From Lenzites betulinus (Eukaryota > Basidiomycota > Agaricomycetes > Polyporales > Polyporaceae): a DNA stretch of 64,000 nucleotides. A program made the translations under genes and the position numbers. The DNA lies in NCBI GenBank assembly GCA_022264855.1, contig JABYQU010000001.1, forward strand, positions 868,001 to 932,000, read 5' to 3'. Below, one piece after another: positions 11,155 to 31,770 of this stretch. Each line of letters begins with the position of its first letter. Position 1 is the first letter of the stretch. The notes beneath the pieces are model-generated. The model searched no databases. It was given only the letters and a program-made list of their open reading frames with translations, and had not been told where the DNA came from.

Positions 11155-13336
11155 AGAGTATAATATCGACGAGTGCGCCTCAGTCACGGCGGTTGCAGGT
11201 GGGATATGAGCAATTCATTTACTTCTGCGCGCGAAGCTGGAATTAGCAAGTCTAGGGCTCGAAAGTCTCATGATTCACCAGCATTCCATGCTCCCGGACG
11301 TTACTACAATGTACGGAGAGAAGAAGCACAACGAGTTCGAAAAAGACGTTGCAAGGGATGCTGCGCAAGAACGATAATTGCGCGTATCTTGCATGTCCGC
11401 CACCGAAGATATCGAAAAGACACATGCTAGATGACATAGCGTTTGGTGCAGCAACGCAACCAGAGGTTGTCCAAGTCTACCTTCTTCAGATGCTTCCTGG
11501 AGTACGGGACTGCAGATAAGTATATGTAGGCAAGTTGAGAGGCTGAGGCATCTTGATTCTTGCGGCTACTTACATTTTGAAGGAGCGCCTGTGTTACCTT
11601 CATCACATGATCGTGACAGCTCGCGTTAGGATTTCCGCCGATGCTCTGAAGCTTTGCAGTCCTTCGATCCCCTTCGAGGATGCCCTCAAACTTTGAAACG
11701 CAAGTACAAGTCAGTGAGCATGTTTAAAACGCCCCTATGTCGAAGTATATAAACAGTGACACCCCTACGTCCGTAACGCTCCCTCGACGGATGGCAGTGC
11801 CATGGGACCCTAGTAGAGGACGCAATCGCCCAAATCCTAAATCGCATCCCATAGCACTATCAGCTGTTCAAACTATGAAATGTGTGGGCTGATTGGGGAG
11901 CTTTATGTGAGATGGACATCATGATAAGATCCCGAGACTCGGAGACATTGACAGCACCCTGGGAGGTGATGCGTAGGATTGGCTTGGCGATGGCGTCTCA
12001 AATTCAACATATCAAGACCGAAAAGCCTTCAATATTGGTCTGCTATCACAGTTATAAGCACACAAGTTCTCTCTGCATGTGCCATGTACGATATGTTACT
12101 CACCACGACTATGCGCTCATTTCTAGGCCCGGACCTCATCGGCACGGATGTACCACAACGTCTGCGCACCGCACTAATGTTTGTATGGCCGTTCACAGAC
12201 ACTGTCGGCATCGCTGGTCATTCAAGGCACACAAACGTGATCCCCTGAGCAGATAGTAGCGGCTTGTTTGCTTTGTGAGTCAAACGGGCAAGAGAGGACA
12301 GGCAAGCCACACACCGACGCTATGTTTCGCCATTGTGTCGGTGGGATGCACATAGATCATTGGGCGTTTGTGCGGAATGTCCCTACGATTGGCAGCTGTC
12401 TGTATAGGTCGCGCTGGCCAGGCTGACCTTGGGTCCGCCAAGAGCATTTCCTTGGCTTGGCTTTCACATAACCTCGTAACGTGTATATAGGTCGAATTTG
12501 CGAGGCGTCGTTGGAGGTGAACTCCTTCCTCAGCACGTCCCGCGATTGTGAAACCTACGTGAGCTTGCTGTGGAGTATCGTTATGTGTCTCGCGCGAGAG
12601 CGATTGATCATACTTACCCGCTTTGACAGCTCTCTAGCGCGAATGAACACTTTCCACTTCAAGCTATCAGATGTTTCATACCAGCACTTACCCTGGAGGC
12701 TGGAGGCTAGCGGGCAACGGTCGCAGATGGTGTCTTGCGAGTGTCTTGCGCTGCGAGGTGCGTCGTCTCTACCACCTTGTTAGCAGTCGGTTGCCATGCG
12801 AGCAGCAGGTAAAGGGGGGAGGGGAGTTCCTCCTCCCCATTCCTCCCAGGTGCAGAGACCCCCTCCCTCGCGGCTACATCTCGACATGACAATCACGCCC
12901 ACGGCGATTGGTTCCCAGCACTACTCATTTACGGACCGCGGTGCCCGCATCCTGTGAGTTCTTGTTCCTGTCAGCATCCTCAAGGCTTCCAGGCTTACCT
13001 CGAACTTTCTCTCAGATACATTTCCTTCTGCGGTGTTCTATGCAACGCCGCCGGAATGGGCCCCTGCGTACGGTCTTGGCAGCTCTGTGCACATGGTAGA
13101 GTGCGTGGGACAGAGCGACACATCCACGCACACGGTACTAGGGCATACGGAAGTAAAACGCTGACCCACGGATCCTCGGACTTGGCACACGAAGCACGGC
13201 CGCAATTATGAACGGACCCGCACCCGTCCCGAGGTTGTGGGTGTTTGTATGACTCGCGCGCTCTCTGGAGACGGCCGCCGCGCCACTCGCGCTGTTTCCG
13301 CGCGCATGAGAAGGGCCCGTCGAGTAGTCCCGCGCG

Positions 13337-13419
13337 TCCCAGGAACATGAGAACCTCCAGTTCTCGGGGTCGTGGGAGCCGCGGGTACGGATCGCTCCCC
13401 ACGATCGATGTTCCTGGGA
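13337..13419. repeat. Nested inverted repeat (potential hairpin)
   Basis: TCCCAGGAACAT at 13337-13348 is perfectly matched by ATGTTCCTGGGA at 13408-13419. Inside it, TCGTGGGAGC (13370-13379) pairs with GCTCCCCACGA (13394-13404) with one bulge. Together they could fold into a long interrupted stem. It is not near a recognised gene end, so a terminator or RNA role is not supported. A decayed mobile element or small structured RNA are alternatives. Confidence 0.5.
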
Positions 13420-15339
13420 GTGCCTCGCGTCTCCGGGGTGGCCGACGGACGTCGAGCGTGAGACGAGTAGGAGAGGATAGGAGTATGCGATGGTGGGTAA
13501 AAACTCGGTAACTGAAGTTCCCGAGAGGGGCCTGGGTCTCGATCACCGCGGAGGTTGTTTGTGGGACAGCCACATGTATAGGTGTGTCAATCTATTGGAT
13601 TCTTTTCCGTTCCTTTGCGCTACAGGTTCCTGTTGTCCAGTCAATAAAATTGTGGAGCAGACGACCGTTTACGGTTCAGTAACTCGAGGTCGGTGCATTG
13701 CCAATATATATTTCCCAGCTACTTTGTGTGTACAATCATCATTTGACTGCGCTTTGATCAAATTTCAAAAAGGTCGTTTATTTGCTGATTCAAAGCACAT
13801 GGGAACGATCAATATTAGCTGGATTAGTTAGTATGGATATTCGCCCTTACAGTTCGGTGACTTTGACACATGCCCAGGATTGATTTATCGGAGCGGTGAA
13901 ACCTCAATAATAACTCTGATTGAATTGCATCCAATGGGACGACGGCGAGTCATATAGTACAGATGGCTTGTAACCACAAATATGTTCGGCCGACGTTTGG
14001 AGGTGTCTGATAAGATGTGACCTCACACCTTCCCGATACGGCGACACTGTGTGACGTGATCAACCGTTTACGGATGTCCGGAAAGTTTGTCGCTTCATCT
14101 CATCGACCGCTCAGCCTACTTCAGCTCATCAGCGCATACGCACCTGTTCCGTTGATTACCATGGTATATACATTTTTGGGCTCTGCGAATTCGTTACCTG
14201 TGATGTGAGTGATGTTTAGTCTGACAGAAGAAGAAAAAGGATGCGTCACCCGAAGTCTCGGGTTGAAACGTTGACGTCCATACCCTTCGCCACAACGCCG
14301 GCCTTCCCGCTCTTTTGCGCGACATCCCCACGACGTCCCACACGCGATAGCGATGCGAAGCTCAGGTTGCAGCATCCCCATGAGACGTCCGGGGGCCTCA
14401 CATCTGTCCATGGTGCAAATTGGTTGCTGTTGAGCGAATCCGCAGGAACCTCAGACCCACGACCATATGTTCTCGACCCCCGCGTTAGTCCCCACGCGTC
14501 GGACCTGGTGAGACTTGACAATGAATCAGCATTAATGTGCATATCCGGGAGTCGTGCTTTTCGCGGCACCGTTGAGGTGTCCTTGATAGAATCTCGAAGT
14601 ACGCTTCACACATTATGTAGGACAGAGCCATCTCACATAATTTTTTGTCTAGAGATGCACGCCAAGGACAGCTGTTTTTGGATATGCTACGTTGCCATCT
14701 GTCCTCGGTGCAGTACGTTGCCGAAACGTGTGCGCGAGTATGCCTGGTCACATATTTTTCACGGTTCTATGACATTGAAGCACCCCTCATACGCGGCTGG
14801 CCCCGTCACAGTCCTCTCCAAACCCATGCGCTGGTATGCAAAAGAAACATGTTTCCTTCTGGAAGCGAGGAAGCGCGGATTGCGATAGCAAGCTGTGAAA
14901 CTCGGTTGCGTCTTCGCCTCTGCGATATCTCCCGATCCCCTGGACCATCGGTACTACACGCACAGCTCTGACGATGTGAATATGCTCTCGCAACCATGCG
15001 GTCCATTCCCTCTGCGTGGACATCCACATATCGAAAATGTCCAACGAAACACTACCGCCTTGGGGGTTCTTCAAGAATTCGCTCAGCCTAACGAGATAAG
15101 ACATCACTCACCACCAATTTTACCTTCGTTCACAGTGGGTTACGGCAATGTGCTACGCCGGGGAACACGTCTCGGTGACCGCACCCGACAACGTAGCACG
15201 GAGGCTTCAGTAATAACAACATGATTGGATGTACACCCCAGACTGCACGTCTCCCCGGTCTAGTGGTCGCTCCCGGGCGCATGGTATGCTCATACGGTGC
15301 GTCACAACTAGCTCGAAATCGCACAATCCTGAGATTTTC

Positions 15340-15449
15340 ATTGGTTTAGCGTGCGTCGCAGCGGACTTGATTCCTTCTGCTCGCAGTACTTCGAGTTCCC
15401 CCAACCTCGTGTAGAGCCCGATTCCGGCACGAAGTCAGAAGTATATAAG
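15340..15449 (+). promoter_or_regulatory. LiP1 core promoter: ATTGGT box and TATA box
   Basis: An ATTGGT (inverted CCAAT) lies at 15340-15345, 191 bases before the ATG. A TATATAAG lies at 15442-15449, about 85 bases before the ATG. The arrangement recurs in all four peroxidase genes here. Confidence 0.6.
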
Positions 15450-15530
15450 ACAGAGACGCGGCCGGTCAGAGTCTCCAGAACACCTCAGTGCTCCGCTGGA
15501 AGCAGCTTCTTGTCTTCAAGGTATCTCGCT

Positions 15531-16985
<1,455 letters not shown>

Positions 16986-19837
16986 AGGGCTTGAAGTCAA
17001 TCTCAGCGACATAGTCGCTTTTAGAAGCTCGTGAATTATGTCGTCAACAGGTTTCACATATAGGTTATGTCCTGTGGTTCTCAGACCCGGTGTCTGCTCG
17101 TGTGCCAGTCGTTGTATTATCAAAGGTTATTGTGCTGAATATACTGTGCTACAATTTGCACCATGGACAGTAAACGACTTCAGGTCTTGTAAATCAATGC
17201 GGGCACGATGTGGACCCACAACCACAGATACAACGCCGGCGACGATCGACGCGTGGCACAGCTCATTCTAAAACATCTTCCAGGATCTAAGCGCTACCAT
17301 ATGAACCTTGGGCAATGGAATCAGTTCTGACCTTGCGATACAGCCTTTGTCCCCGGGGCAAGTTCCATGCTCCGAGAGCACTCCGGCGTTACTCACTGAA
17401 TTGCATGCAATTTGACCGTCAGGATGACACAACCGAGTCGGCGGATCGCACCGCAGCGCTGTATGCGTACCAACTTTGTGCGCTAGACAACGAATTCGAT
17501 GTCAATTGGAGAACGCTGCAGTATATAGATGGAGTGAAGTCCCGTGAGACTGTGCCCGATACTTCGCCTAGTTTGCGTGATACCATACCGAGCCTGCGCC
17601 GGGGGTTTCTGATCCTTAAGTAGTACACAACATGAAGCGGCATCTGACGGAAGAAGGTATCATTCCCTGGACGTTCAGAGATGCATATTTACTTCATTCG
17701 CGCCGATCACGGACCGGAGCCGCTCGAGCCTCGAGGGACGGTAGGAACCTGAGTACTGAGTGCCCAGGTCATACGGAGACTCAGCTGCTGACGAGCACCT
17801 GATGTAAAATTCACCAGGCTACTAGTAAGGAAATCATGCATGAAGGTTAAGATAATCGACGATATCTGAGAATGAGTAGTACCGCGCACGTAGGCGCCCG
17901 AAACCATCTCCCGGATGGGACTGCTCTTTGACCTAGACATTCCCACCATCTCGAGCCCACATCTACCTGAGCTTCGGCATCCCACCCCCATGTCCGCAAC
18001 CCGGATGGCTCTTTGTAGCCGCCCTGCTTTACATTTTCCGGCTAAATCCTTGATCCAAACATGTTACCCACGTTGTCATTTATGCCAGCAAGGACTCTGC
18101 CGTGTGCCACGACCGTCAACTATGCCGGGACCGGCGCATTCGAACGGCCCACACGACCATTTCCAATGCTTGGCTGCGTTTGCCACGGACGCGATCTGCT
18201 TCATCTCGAGGTGAGTTCCTTAAATTTTCTCTCTTTCTGTAGGCAGAAAATTTGATAAGGTCGACCATCGCGCTTTACTAGGTCTAGTATGAGGACTATG
18301 CGCCTCGTTTTATGTGCCTCAGGATTCAATGACTGGCATGGGAGCAGGAAGTCTGTCTTCTCGATGTCGGTGGACCCCAGTCAATGGACGCTCACATCGC
18401 TATCTACAGCTTTCACGTAGACGGGGCATCATATACATACCGCGCGGCGTGCCGAACACGGCTAAGTGCTTTTGTCCTTGATTTGTTCACGTCGCGCTCT
18501 GATCTTAGCTCTCATGCTATTCTCGTACATGAGAGGTGTCGCTAACCTGGACCTGCTCTGTTCCAACCCTACTCTTCCACCGAACCAGCTTTGCGGATCA
18601 CGTCCCACGCACGCCTTTTACCATCGGCATTAGAGCAGATGTTTTCCGAGAATGAACAATAAAGGTAAGTAGCAGATGTTCAAGGAGGTTAATGTTTTGC
18701 ATCAATACGTATTGGCCGCTCAATCTTGAGGGATTATGGTTACTCTTGGCTAGCAATAAATGCCTCGGTGGACGCAATCGTATATCCCCGATAGCGTGAT
18801 GCATTGACAAGCTTTCGTTCCTGAGCGCGGCTATCGAGCGTGAGTTCGGCTGTATACCGTATATTCCCTTCGGTGCCGAGACTATACACTCAGCAGGATC
18901 GCCGTATGCAACCCGTCATGGTAAGTGTCGCACTACCGTCTCCTCGAGCATCGCACATTTATTGACGAAAAGCAGCAAAGCCTCTACCATGGACTGCCGA
19001 GAGGTACTAGCTTCGCGCCGGAGACAGACAGGGAAGCCCAGTAGAGGGACCTGAATCAACATAGCTCCGTATCAGCCTAACTATGCTTCGCCCAACTTCT
19101 GGACGGCCTTCTGGACGACTGTCCGGGCAAGTTCGCCGCCACTGAGGATGCTCGGTCCCGCGTTAGTATGCTAAGCGATGTGAATGCTCCGCCCCCCTTC
19201 ACCCGGTTTTCCATGTACCCCGGCAAGCCGTGTTTGCTGTGACTACGCGCACCAGGAGGTATCGCAGACGAAAGAGTATGTGTCAGAAGTATGGGTCGCT
19301 CGAGTGATCTATACTACTATAGCTTCAAGGGGAGCGGATCCTACTGACACGACATCTCTCCGTCGCGCCGGCGGTCCAAACCTGGCGTATCTTCTGCTTG
19401 ACAGTAGGTTTATCTCTCACCACTTTCGACGGAAATAAGAACTTGTTGGTACTGATTATACCGTGATTTCTCAGTGGTTTACGGCAACGACATCCACCCG
19501 GACCCACGAACGAGCGCGTCCCTGGCATGGAAGGATCACAGCCGTTGGACAGTCCACTGCCATTGGTCGCAATCAGCTATGTACCCGACACACCAGATGT
19601 GTGGATGCTCTCGCGATTGTGCTTCAAGGCGGCAAGAGGTGCACGGCACTCAGAATCGCAGAATGCCAGAGTGCCGATTGGTCCCCTGCGCGGAGAGCAT
19701 TTGGAGAATTCGTTGGGCTGCTACGCTGCCTGTTCAATATTGGTGCTCTCAAATCGTATAAAAGGGGGCATCGGATCGCTCAGAAACTTCAGAGCACTCG
19801 AGCACTCCTCTCTACCTTCCAGCAGCCCGCCGACGAC
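16986..19837. other. Spacer between LiP1 and LiP2
   Basis: These 2.85 kb hold the LiP1 3' region and the LiP2 promoter. Frames are short (about 165 codons at most, running into LiP2), lack splice-consistent extension and match no family. No gene, RNA or repeat can be supported. Confidence 0.5.
19562..19764 (+). promoter_or_regulatory. LiP2 core promoter: two ATTGGT boxes and TATA box
   Basis: ATTGGT occurs at 19562-19567 and 19677-19682, 276 and 161 bases before the ATG. TATAAAAG lies at 19757-19764, about 80 bases before the ATG at 19838. The TATA box is close to the textbook consensus, consistent with a strongly inducible secreted enzyme. Confidence 0.65.
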
Positions 19838-21299
<1,462 letters not shown>

Positions 21300-22379
21300 G
21301 ATCGCTTAGGGTTTAGATGACATTGAGTAAGGCGCGAAGGGTTTTCAAGGTCTTAAGGGCCTGAACGGGTTGTGGTTATGAGTTCGATTTGACATTGTAA
21401 GGATACTGTGATTATGGCATGATGGAGTTCCCAGCGAGAAATGGCTCGCTGCCACCAAGTCAAATCCACTCTTGGCAAGATCTAGTACTAGTGTGGACTT
21501 GGCTTCTGCCCTCTGCACAAGTACTAGCACGCCAACTTCCGATCAATTCTTCTTACCCTGCTCGAGGGATTCTTTGCTCATACAGCTTAGTCATAGGAAA
21601 CAGATGCCAACGCCGCCATCCGTCCTCATCCGTCAGTCTCTATCGCAGATGATGAACGACGTCTATCCACATGGAGCCCCATGCCTGGTAACAGACCTTG
21701 TACTTAGTGGTCCGCTCGCTGTCAGCCAGCATCAGTACTAGTGCCGCAAGTCAGAGCGATATAACGAGCAAAGTCAGACCCTCCATGGTAATCCGAATCT
21801 CTGCTGGTCGTTGCCTTAGTACGTCCTTCTCTGTCTAAATAAGCATCGAGAACTGCTGATGATCATCCGAACTGCAGGGATAATCAGGGATAATCCGGTC
21901 TATGGGAGATAGTAGAGAATATCTACTACTCGGGGGCTTCCGGTACGTTGTTCCATCATTCCGGCACAAATTTATCAAAGCTTATGCTGCGCCATCGACG
22001 CTCGCCATGACAGGGGATGCCAGGATGTGCCTTGCTTTATGGGCCTTCGTCCATAGCGCTGTACGCTCATAGGGTGCCTACATGTACAATGTTTGATCTC
22101 CCGCTGATGTTCATCCGAGTCTAGACACGGCGTTGCCACTTACGTGAATGCGCGTAACGAAAGCCAGCCGTTGCTTGGCTCGGTGACACGGGTAGTCAGC
22201 CATGGATGCAGTACAGCTCCCTAGAAGCAATGTCACGGCATGGGGGCTTCCCACAGCCGTGGCGATGGGTCCCCGAGAGGTATATCAATCGAAGGAGATA
22301 TGGCCGCGCGTGAGGTATGTAGCATTGCTTTCGCCCTCCCCCCTTACTCTCTGCGCCGCTGTCCGCGACCTCTGGCACA
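21300..22379. other. Spacer between LiP2 and the single-pass membrane protein gene
   Basis: No gene or repeat can be supported in this 1.1 kb. It contains the LiP2 3' end and the presumed promoter of the membrane protein gene. A stop codon in frame upstream of 22380 shows that the next gene's frame does not extend further left. Confidence 0.55.
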
Positions 22380-24122
22380 ATGGCTCAGTCCTACATCATG
22401 ACAATCGACGATGCGAGCTCAATCATCAACTACCACCCCCAAGGTACGTCTGCGGCTATGAACGTGAGTAACGAAGCGGATCTTCACACTTGTATCTCCA
22501 GGGGACGGAGGGTTGGGAGACCAGACACAGAACGGCTGGCAACCGTTCTACGATGCTGCCGGAGGATTCAGCGTGAGAGGTGGGGAGGCGGCATTGGGGA
22601 ACTCGAAGCACATTACGGCGTTTCCCAATGCGAGCCTGGATTTCGAGTTCTACGGTTCGTATATATCTCACTCCTGTATAGCGGCGACCTCATCACCACG
22701 TCCACCACAGGGAACGCTGTATCCTTGTTTGGCATTGCAAATTGCACATACGATGTTTCTGTGGACGGGAACTCTACGTCTTTCAAGGCCACCAAGCATG
22801 GCCAGAGCACCATGCTTTTCTCGAAAGACGGGCTTTCGGAGGGAACCCACACGGTCTCTCTGACTGCCCAGGCGTCAAACACAAGCTCTTTTGCTTTCCA
22901 ACGAGCAGATGTTTCGAGATCCGTTGCTGCTGGGTACGCACCGACCTCTCTAGCGAACTTCCGCTGCATCTGATATCATATTCAGCGGCCATTTCCCCTC
23001 CCCACATGTGTATCAAGCAACAAATACGTCTTTTATTCAGTACTCGGGCAACTGGTCCTTGCTCACCGATCCACTCATTCCAAGTCAGCAACATCCTGCC
23101 CCTTACTTCGAAGTCGAAGATGCACCTGCGTCTTTCTCCTTCTCTTTCCAGGGTGTGGGCGTAGCTATTAATGGCTCACGGATCTGGGGGAGTTATGTAT
23201 ACGAAGTGGTAAGTACTCCATTGCATTATTGCAGTTATGTCGAGAATCAATGGGTTGTTTGTGTCTTAGTCCCTCGATGGTCAGCCCGCCACCTACAACG
23301 CGAGCACGATGTGGTTTATTGGAGACGCACTCCTGTACTATCAGGATGGGTTGGATCCAAATGCGACCCACAGCATCACCGTCTCGCCGACTGTTGGCGA
23401 AGGGCTCAAATTCTGGCTCAATACTGTCACTGTCTTTACTGACGACCCCTCGGAAGCAGGTGGACTTGTTACGTCAGTATAGCCCGTTTTATAGAAATCA
23501 CGATTCTAACTTTTGATGTCTCATTCACCGTTACAGCAGCCCCTCCTCAACTACACAATCTGCACTACCCACATCGGGCGCTCGAGCGTCCAGCGAGCAT
23601 GCCAAGACAAACGTCGGTGTCATCGTAGGCCCCGTGATAGGTGGCGTCGTCTTGCTCGCGCTCATCGCAACTCTCTTCTGGTACTTCCGCCGCAAACGCC
23701 AGAGTCCGGTGGTGTACGACAGAGAACAGCCCTCCCCTTTCGTCTCCGTGTCTGCCATCCAGCCCGTCACCTTCACGCCCCGAGATACAAAAGCCCCCAT
23801 TCTCAGCAGCGATGAAGACTACAGCCAACCACACGTCCCAACGCTCCCGATGATACCCTCTCCCTCCAGCGCACCCTCCGAAAGCGCGCGCTCTATATCC
23901 GACTCGCCCCTCCTTCAGGCCCCCCTCTCTGCGACCACCAGTCGCTCTCACCTACCGTCACCTCCACAGAACGTGTCATCACCCACGACGATGAATGCAG
24001 ATTCCCCCGCTGTATCCTCGCCTTCTGACCCTAACGTGGCCGTGGACAGAATCATCCAGCTCATCGCGGAACGCATGGCCACACAGCCTGCCGACGCACC
24101 ACCACCAGAATACGGCGCCTGA
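22380..24122 (+). CDS. Single-pass membrane protein with lectin-like ectodomain, agaricomycete family
   Basis: The product is a 483-residue type I-like membrane protein of unknown function. Exons are 22380-22443, 22502-22654, 22711-22933, 22986-23208, 23270-23472 and 23537-24122. The N-terminal ~285 residues form two similar beta-rich segments with many N-glycosylation sites and the motif style (MTIDDASSIINY, FEFYGNAVSLFG, VSLDGQPATYN) seen in many expanded agaricomycete membrane proteins. A Ser/Thr-rich stalk precedes one transmembrane helix at about 316-339 (VIVGPVIGGVVLLALIATLF), followed by an RRKR stop-transfer signal. A Ser/Pro-rich cytoplasmic tail of about 140 residues completes it. 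The N-terminus is not obviously a signal peptide, and upstream is a stop in frame. A sensor or wall-interaction role is only inference. It sits inside the peroxidase cluster. Confidence 0.75.
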
Positions 24123-27765
<3,643 letters not shown>

Positions 27766-29602
27766 ACGGCTTGAAATTGGCATCCCACCTCCGGTTATGG
27801 TCGCGCGGGGCAGCGCCTCGTAGTCGACTTTAAATACGCGCCTTCGGTTGTACTTCGCCTGTATCTCTTTCGCCTCTTTTGCGGGGTTGTTGTAACAACA
27901 GTGGTAGTATCTGTGGTCAATCTTATACGTGTTATAGACAAAGCATATAAGTCTGAGATATGCCAGTGAGAGTGTCGTCCGGCAATTGCCGACAATCGTA
28001 GTACGCTACTAACTATAGCAGCCATGCGCTCAAGCGCTCAAGCGTTCGTTCCGCCGTCACGCCGCCGACAAGTGCAAATCTTGGCTTGACTGTATCTACT
28101 CACTTCATTGCACCTTCTTTGCTAACCACACTCAACTAGCACAAGTATCAGGACCTCGTGTTGCGCGCGCGCCCACCACAGCTGACAACGACACTACATC
28201 TCGATGCTAAGGCGGGCCTGAAGGTGTATAGACACGTCTACGAATCCTATGGCCTTCGATTCATTTATATGATGAGGTATCCGTGCCAATGGCTCCGTTC
28301 CAGTCTTTTGGATAATATGGTGAAGTTCGGATGACAGAAAGCCGCCAATCTAAGGTCAAGTTTCGTTTGTCGCCGGTGACCAATCTCCATGCAGTCACTC
28401 CTGCCGCTCTCTAGCGAGAGTCCAGACTACCTGGGGAGGATGGTATGTCGGAAATACCCGTCGTTCTAGCTGCTTACAACATTGCTTACAACATCAGATT
28501 CCCAAACCCCTCGCACTCGGCCATGGAGGACGGCTCGGCACTGCATCAGTAGCGTGGGTTTGTGTGGGAACTACATGACCCCGGGAGCGTTTGTATCTCA
28601 CAGTACCGGACACGGAGTTGCGGCACAACGTCCAATGGTACCTCTCCTAGAGGGGTGTATAGATCCTGACACACTGATCGTACTGCCGGGTGCGGCAACG
28701 ATGTGAATTTCTCACTGGCAGATCCCGATCCCGCAAGGCTCTGTGTGTCTGCAGCTCATGCCCTTTCCGCCTAGCAGTGTCCCGCCCGACTGCCAAGACG
28801 TCCCCCTCCAAGCCTATTCACACAACGATGAACGCGGACCCCCCATGAAAGCCGATATCCTGTGCTGCCAGATTGATACGCCAACTACCCAAAATGGTGC
28901 TGCAAACCAGTGCCTACTGAACGCCAGAGACTGCAGGTGCCGCCAATAGCTCACCCCGCCCCGCAACCGCTCAGTGGTACGCTCTCACAAAGGGACCGGT
29001 CATGCGTCGTTCCCGGATGCAAGCACACCCAGTGCCTTGGTATGTCCCCCGTTCTTTTGCTTCTTCGTGAGTAAGCTCACTCGTCTCTTCGTCTAACCCT
29101 CTTTCCACTCCACCTATGTTGGGCATTCCCCAAGGATTGAAACCAGGCTAGTGCTCACCGTGGGCTAGAGAGCCCTCATCCGAGAGCATTTCCTGCTACC
29201 GAAGGCGCGGACATACACACATCTACCTCTCCTTTCTCATGAGAACACTCATACCTATGCTGCGGCTTGCATTGGCGCCGTTGTATCCCAGAGGCTTGGG
29301 TACCTATCACCTCGGCACAGGGACGACACCATGTCATTGGTGGTCAGAACTCGTATGTTCGTTCGGCCGACCCCTTGGTTTCTCATGTTTGCCACTTCCA
29401 TGGGTATGGGTTTTGGCTGGACCGGAATGGCTCTTACACGATTGGACGGTTGGGCAGCACGCAGATGACGGTCTAGCAAGTTCGACATACCACAACGCCC
29501 TTCATGCGGACACGAAAAAGGTATAAAGGTCATGAAGACAACGCCGTTGTGCTGCAGGACACTCACTGAAGTTCCCCAGTCGACCATCCTCTACCTCTCG
29601 CA
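27766..29602. other. Spacer between LiP3 and the manganese peroxidase
   Basis: No gene can be supported in 1.8 kb. Short frames such as 28482-28706 and 29239-29526 carry no recognisable motif. A short duplicated GCGCTCAAGC unit lies near 28027-28045. The right end contains the MnP promoter. Confidence 0.5.
29336..29528 (+). promoter_or_regulatory. MnP core promoter: ATTGGT box and TATA box
   Basis: ATTGGT is at 29336-29341, 267 bases before the ATG. TATAAAG is at 29522-29528, 81 bases before the ATG at 29603. No clear metal-response element (TGCRCNC) was noticed in the preceding 300 bases by eye, although such elements are known in P. chrysosporium mnp promoters. Confidence 0.58.
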
Positions 29603-30987
<1,385 letters not shown>

Positions 30988-31770
30988 GTGCGAGGATATA
31001 AACAGTTCTGGTGATCGCGATTTGCGATGCCTTAAGGCTTTGTCATTCTATGCGGGCTCTTCAGCTGCCTATCGTCGCCTCCTTTGTATCTTGGTGTATT
31101 GGGTGTATATCTGTGTTGTAGAATTTGAATGCCACTTTTTTGGCTATACCGAACTCGTGTGCGAACCCACCCAAGGGAATGCAGCACCATCAGGCGATGA
31201 ACGACTGGTACATACTACGCGATGCTGTTAACGGTAACTGTAATGTTCCGTGTTACGTTGATTATGGACGCCCACAAGTCCCCTGACAGCTAGCGCTGGC
31301 ACGCAACTCGACATATACGGGGCATGGAAAGGTACCGACGACGGGGCCATTCAAGGTAACCCGCCGATACCCGTCACCCGGGACCGTAACCACCCGGCGG
31401 GCCGTGGAACCTATTAAGTAGTACTTGGGAGCACTTGCAGGTTGTTCATCCCGCATCATGAAGGGGGATGGTGTAAAACTTTAGAATATCACTGGCACAG
31501 AAGCAATATATGTTTTATGGTACATGAGGGGGGACGTCGAGGAGCAGGAGATTGTTGAACAGTATATTGATTTATATGGCAGCGGGGAGAATCGTAGTCG
31601 TATCAGTATTCGTATAGGTCTTCGCGGTGGCTATCGGGGGGTTGTGATTCAAAGTAAATACGCGAGTCAGTCCATTCTGGGGGAGCAAACGCGATAGCAA
31701 CGAGGGAGAGAGAGATGGAGGGAAGACATCGAGAAAGCAGCCCAGGTCGAACGTTGGACCTACCTGCTTC
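30988..31770. other. Convergent spacer after the MnP gene
   Basis: These 783 bases separate the MnP stop from the stop of the RING gene on the minus strand and contain both 3' untranslated regions. Nothing else is recognisable. Confidence 0.55.

Larger units (their letters stand above)
10572..15530. other. Gene-poor 5-kb spacer before the peroxidase cluster
   Basis: No gene can be supported. The region is lower in GC than its flanks and broken by stops in all frames. The longest ATG frame (14241-14888, 215 codons) has no recognisable domain, and a 192-codon minus-strand frame (13573-12995) begins with GTG. Two inverted repeats, near 11.03-11.15 kb and 13.34-13.42 kb, are listed separately. 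The right end holds the LiP1 promoter. I see no reverse transcriptase, integrase or transposase motifs, though short decayed transposon pieces cannot be excluded by eye. Confidence 0.5.

Noticed and set aside
12995..13573. 192-codon minus-strand frame
   Set aside because: It begins with GTG rather than ATG, crosses the nested inverted repeat and matches no family.
14241..14888. 215-codon plus-strand frame before LiP1
   Set aside because: It has an ATG but no domain, an irregular composition and lies in a low-GC spacer; chance frames of this size are expected here.
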